Below are positions 63,253 to 64,000 of a DNA stretch of 64,000 nucleotides, piece by piece. The stretch is taken from positions 1,932,501 through 1,996,500 of the forward strand of contig NZ_CP102629.1 in assembly GCF_024721585.1 (NCBI RefSeq). The letters run 5' to 3'. This stretch comes from Sphingomicrobium aestuariivivum (GTDB lineage: Bacteria > Pseudomonadota > Alphaproteobacteria > Sphingomonadales > Sphingomonadaceae). Numbering within the stretch: position 1 is the stretch's first letter; the number at the start of each line of letters is the position of its first letter. A program made the translations under genes and the position numbers. The notes beneath the pieces were generated by a model. That model did no database searches and was not told the DNA's origin. It saw nothing but the letters and a program-made list of their open reading frames with translations.

Positions 63253-64000
63253 CTAGCTTCCGGCGCCCAGTCGCACGCGCACGGTGCGCCGCATGTCGCC
63301 GCGCATGACCGTCAGCTCCACGCTGTCGCCGATCGCATAATCGTCGAGGCGGGCGAGATAGTCGCCGACGCGCGCGACGGGCGCGCCGTCGATCGCGGTG
63401 ATGATGTCGCCCGCCGCGATGCCGCGCCGCGTGCGCCGTGCGGGCTCGAGCCCCGCCTCGGCGGCAGGCGAGCCCGGCTCGACGCGCAGGACGAAGACGC
63501 CGTCGACGCCCGAGGCACGCTTGAGGCGGTCGTTATAGTCCTCGTCGCCCTCCGCGCCGAGGGTGGGGCGGACATATCGCCCCTCGGCGATGAGCTGGGG
63601 TACGACCCGCATGACCGTGTCGACGGGCACCGCAAAGCCGATGCCCGCACTCGCGCCCGAGGGCGAATAGATGGCGGTGTTGATGCCGATGAGGCGGCCC
63701 GCGCTGTCGAGCAGGGGCCCGCCCGAATTGCCCGGATTGATCGCCGCGTCGGTCTGGATGAGGCGGCGGATGTCGGGCCCGTCCTGCCGCGGCAGCGAGC
63801 GGCCGAGCGCCGAGACGATGCCGGTGGTCAGCGTCCAGTCGAGCCCGAACGGGTTGCCGATGGCGAAGACCTTCTGGCCGACCTGCAGGTCCTCGCTCGT
63901 GCCGACGGGAACGCTGCGCGGCGCATCGAAGCCGACCCCGCCGACCTTGAGGACGGCAAGGTCGTGCTCGGGGCTCGCGCCGACCAGCCGCGCTTCATAG
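63253..64000 (-). CDS. HtrA/DegP-type periplasmic serine protease (5' end outside the window)
   Basis: The visible 248 codons are the C-terminal part of an S1C trypsin-like protease. The catalytic Asp is in SPEHDLAVLKV and the catalytic Ser in NPGNSGGPLLD, followed by SGASAGIGFAVPVD; the His lies beyond the right edge. One PDZ domain follows (GVFVLRVEPGSPAAEAGL, GDIITAIDGAPV). DegP/DegS-like proteases act in envelope quality control. A single PDZ at the end suggests a DegS- or HhoA-like form rather than two-PDZ DegP. Confidence 0.88.
   Translation of the reverse strand, partial: YEARLVGASPEHDLAVLKVGGVGFDAPRSVPVGTSEDLQVGQKVFAIGNPFGLDWTLTTGIVSALGRSLPRQDGPDIRRLIQTDAAINPGNSGGPLLDSAGRLIGINTAIYSPSGASAGIGFAVPVDTVMRVVPQLIAEGRYVRPTLGAEGDEDYNDRLKRASGVDGVFVLRVEPGSPAAEAGLEPARRTRRGIAAGDIITAIDGAPVARVGDYLARLDDYAIGDSVELTVMRGDMRRTVRVRLGAGS

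Overview
The window reads as chromosomal DNA of an alphaproteobacterium of the Sphingomonadales (Sphingomonas/Sphingomicrobium-like). The signs are high GC throughout, several TonB-dependent receptors, a crtY-crtI-crtB carotenoid cluster, an uptake and breakdown locus for malto-oligosaccharides of the kind known from Caulobacter and sphingomonads, an Entner-Doudoroff operon, and many ATGA/GTGA gene overlaps. I see no IS element, prophage, integrase or CRISPR array. Genus-level placement is inference; no 16S gene is present.

Layout. 1-3.8 kb: the end of an unknown gene, a HAD phosphatase, and two outer-membrane barrel proteins that end in nearly identical 33-residue Cys/Pro tails, each gene followed by a strong terminator. 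3.8-7.45 kb: sulfate activation (cysD, fused cysNC) and a TonB-family protein. 7.45-27.3 kb: the centrepiece. A sugar MFS transporter and a LacI-family regulator on the minus strand face a long plus-strand series: TonB receptor, flavin-dependent halogenase, two GH13 enzymes, GH97, then zwf-pgl-edd-glk-eda and a third GH13. These would import malto-oligosaccharides, cut them to glucose and feed glucose into the Entner-Doudoroff pathway. Shared CATACG/CGTATG palindromes lie upstream of the receptor/regulator pair and of the transporter. 27.3-32.9 kb (minus): an MHS-family transporter, CitE-like lyase, MaoC hydratase, a small helical protein and an AceE/transketolase-like ThDP enzyme, probably acyl-CoA or keto-acid catabolism. 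33-36.5 kb: a small membrane protein, a Ca/Na antiporter, a membrane diguanylate cyclase, and a divergent HxlR regulator/azoreductase pair.

36.5-41 kb (minus): a branched-chain keto-acid dehydrogenase operon (E1 alpha, E1 beta, E2) with a short SEDS-like membrane protein coupled to its end. 41-48.3 kb: a periplasmic DJ-1/PfpI protein, a DUF2975/XRE pair behind four copies of an operator-like 15-mer, a 1102-residue secreted propeller-amidohydrolase, a DUF3297 protein and a chemoreceptor. 48.4-50.6 kb: a phage-shock operon (44-residue ORF, pspA, pspC, pspB-like) behind a clear sigma-54 promoter with upstream inverted repeats, and a divergent small gene. 50.7-64 kb: a ZnuD-like receptor, a PAP2-family enzyme, tRNA-Thr(UGU), an RNase H-fold protein, a channel-like protein, a secreted carbohydrate-binding-like protein, rarA, a GT4 glycosyltransferase, a small acidic protein, crtY-crtI-crtB, and the 3' part of an HtrA-type protease cut by the window end.

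Nothing here is plainly a new defence or mobile system. The most promising leads are the halogenase inside the maltodextrin/Entner-Doudoroff locus, the duplicated barrel-tail module, the DUF2975 operator array, the SEDS-like gene in the bkd operon, and the coupled micro-ORF in front of pspA.
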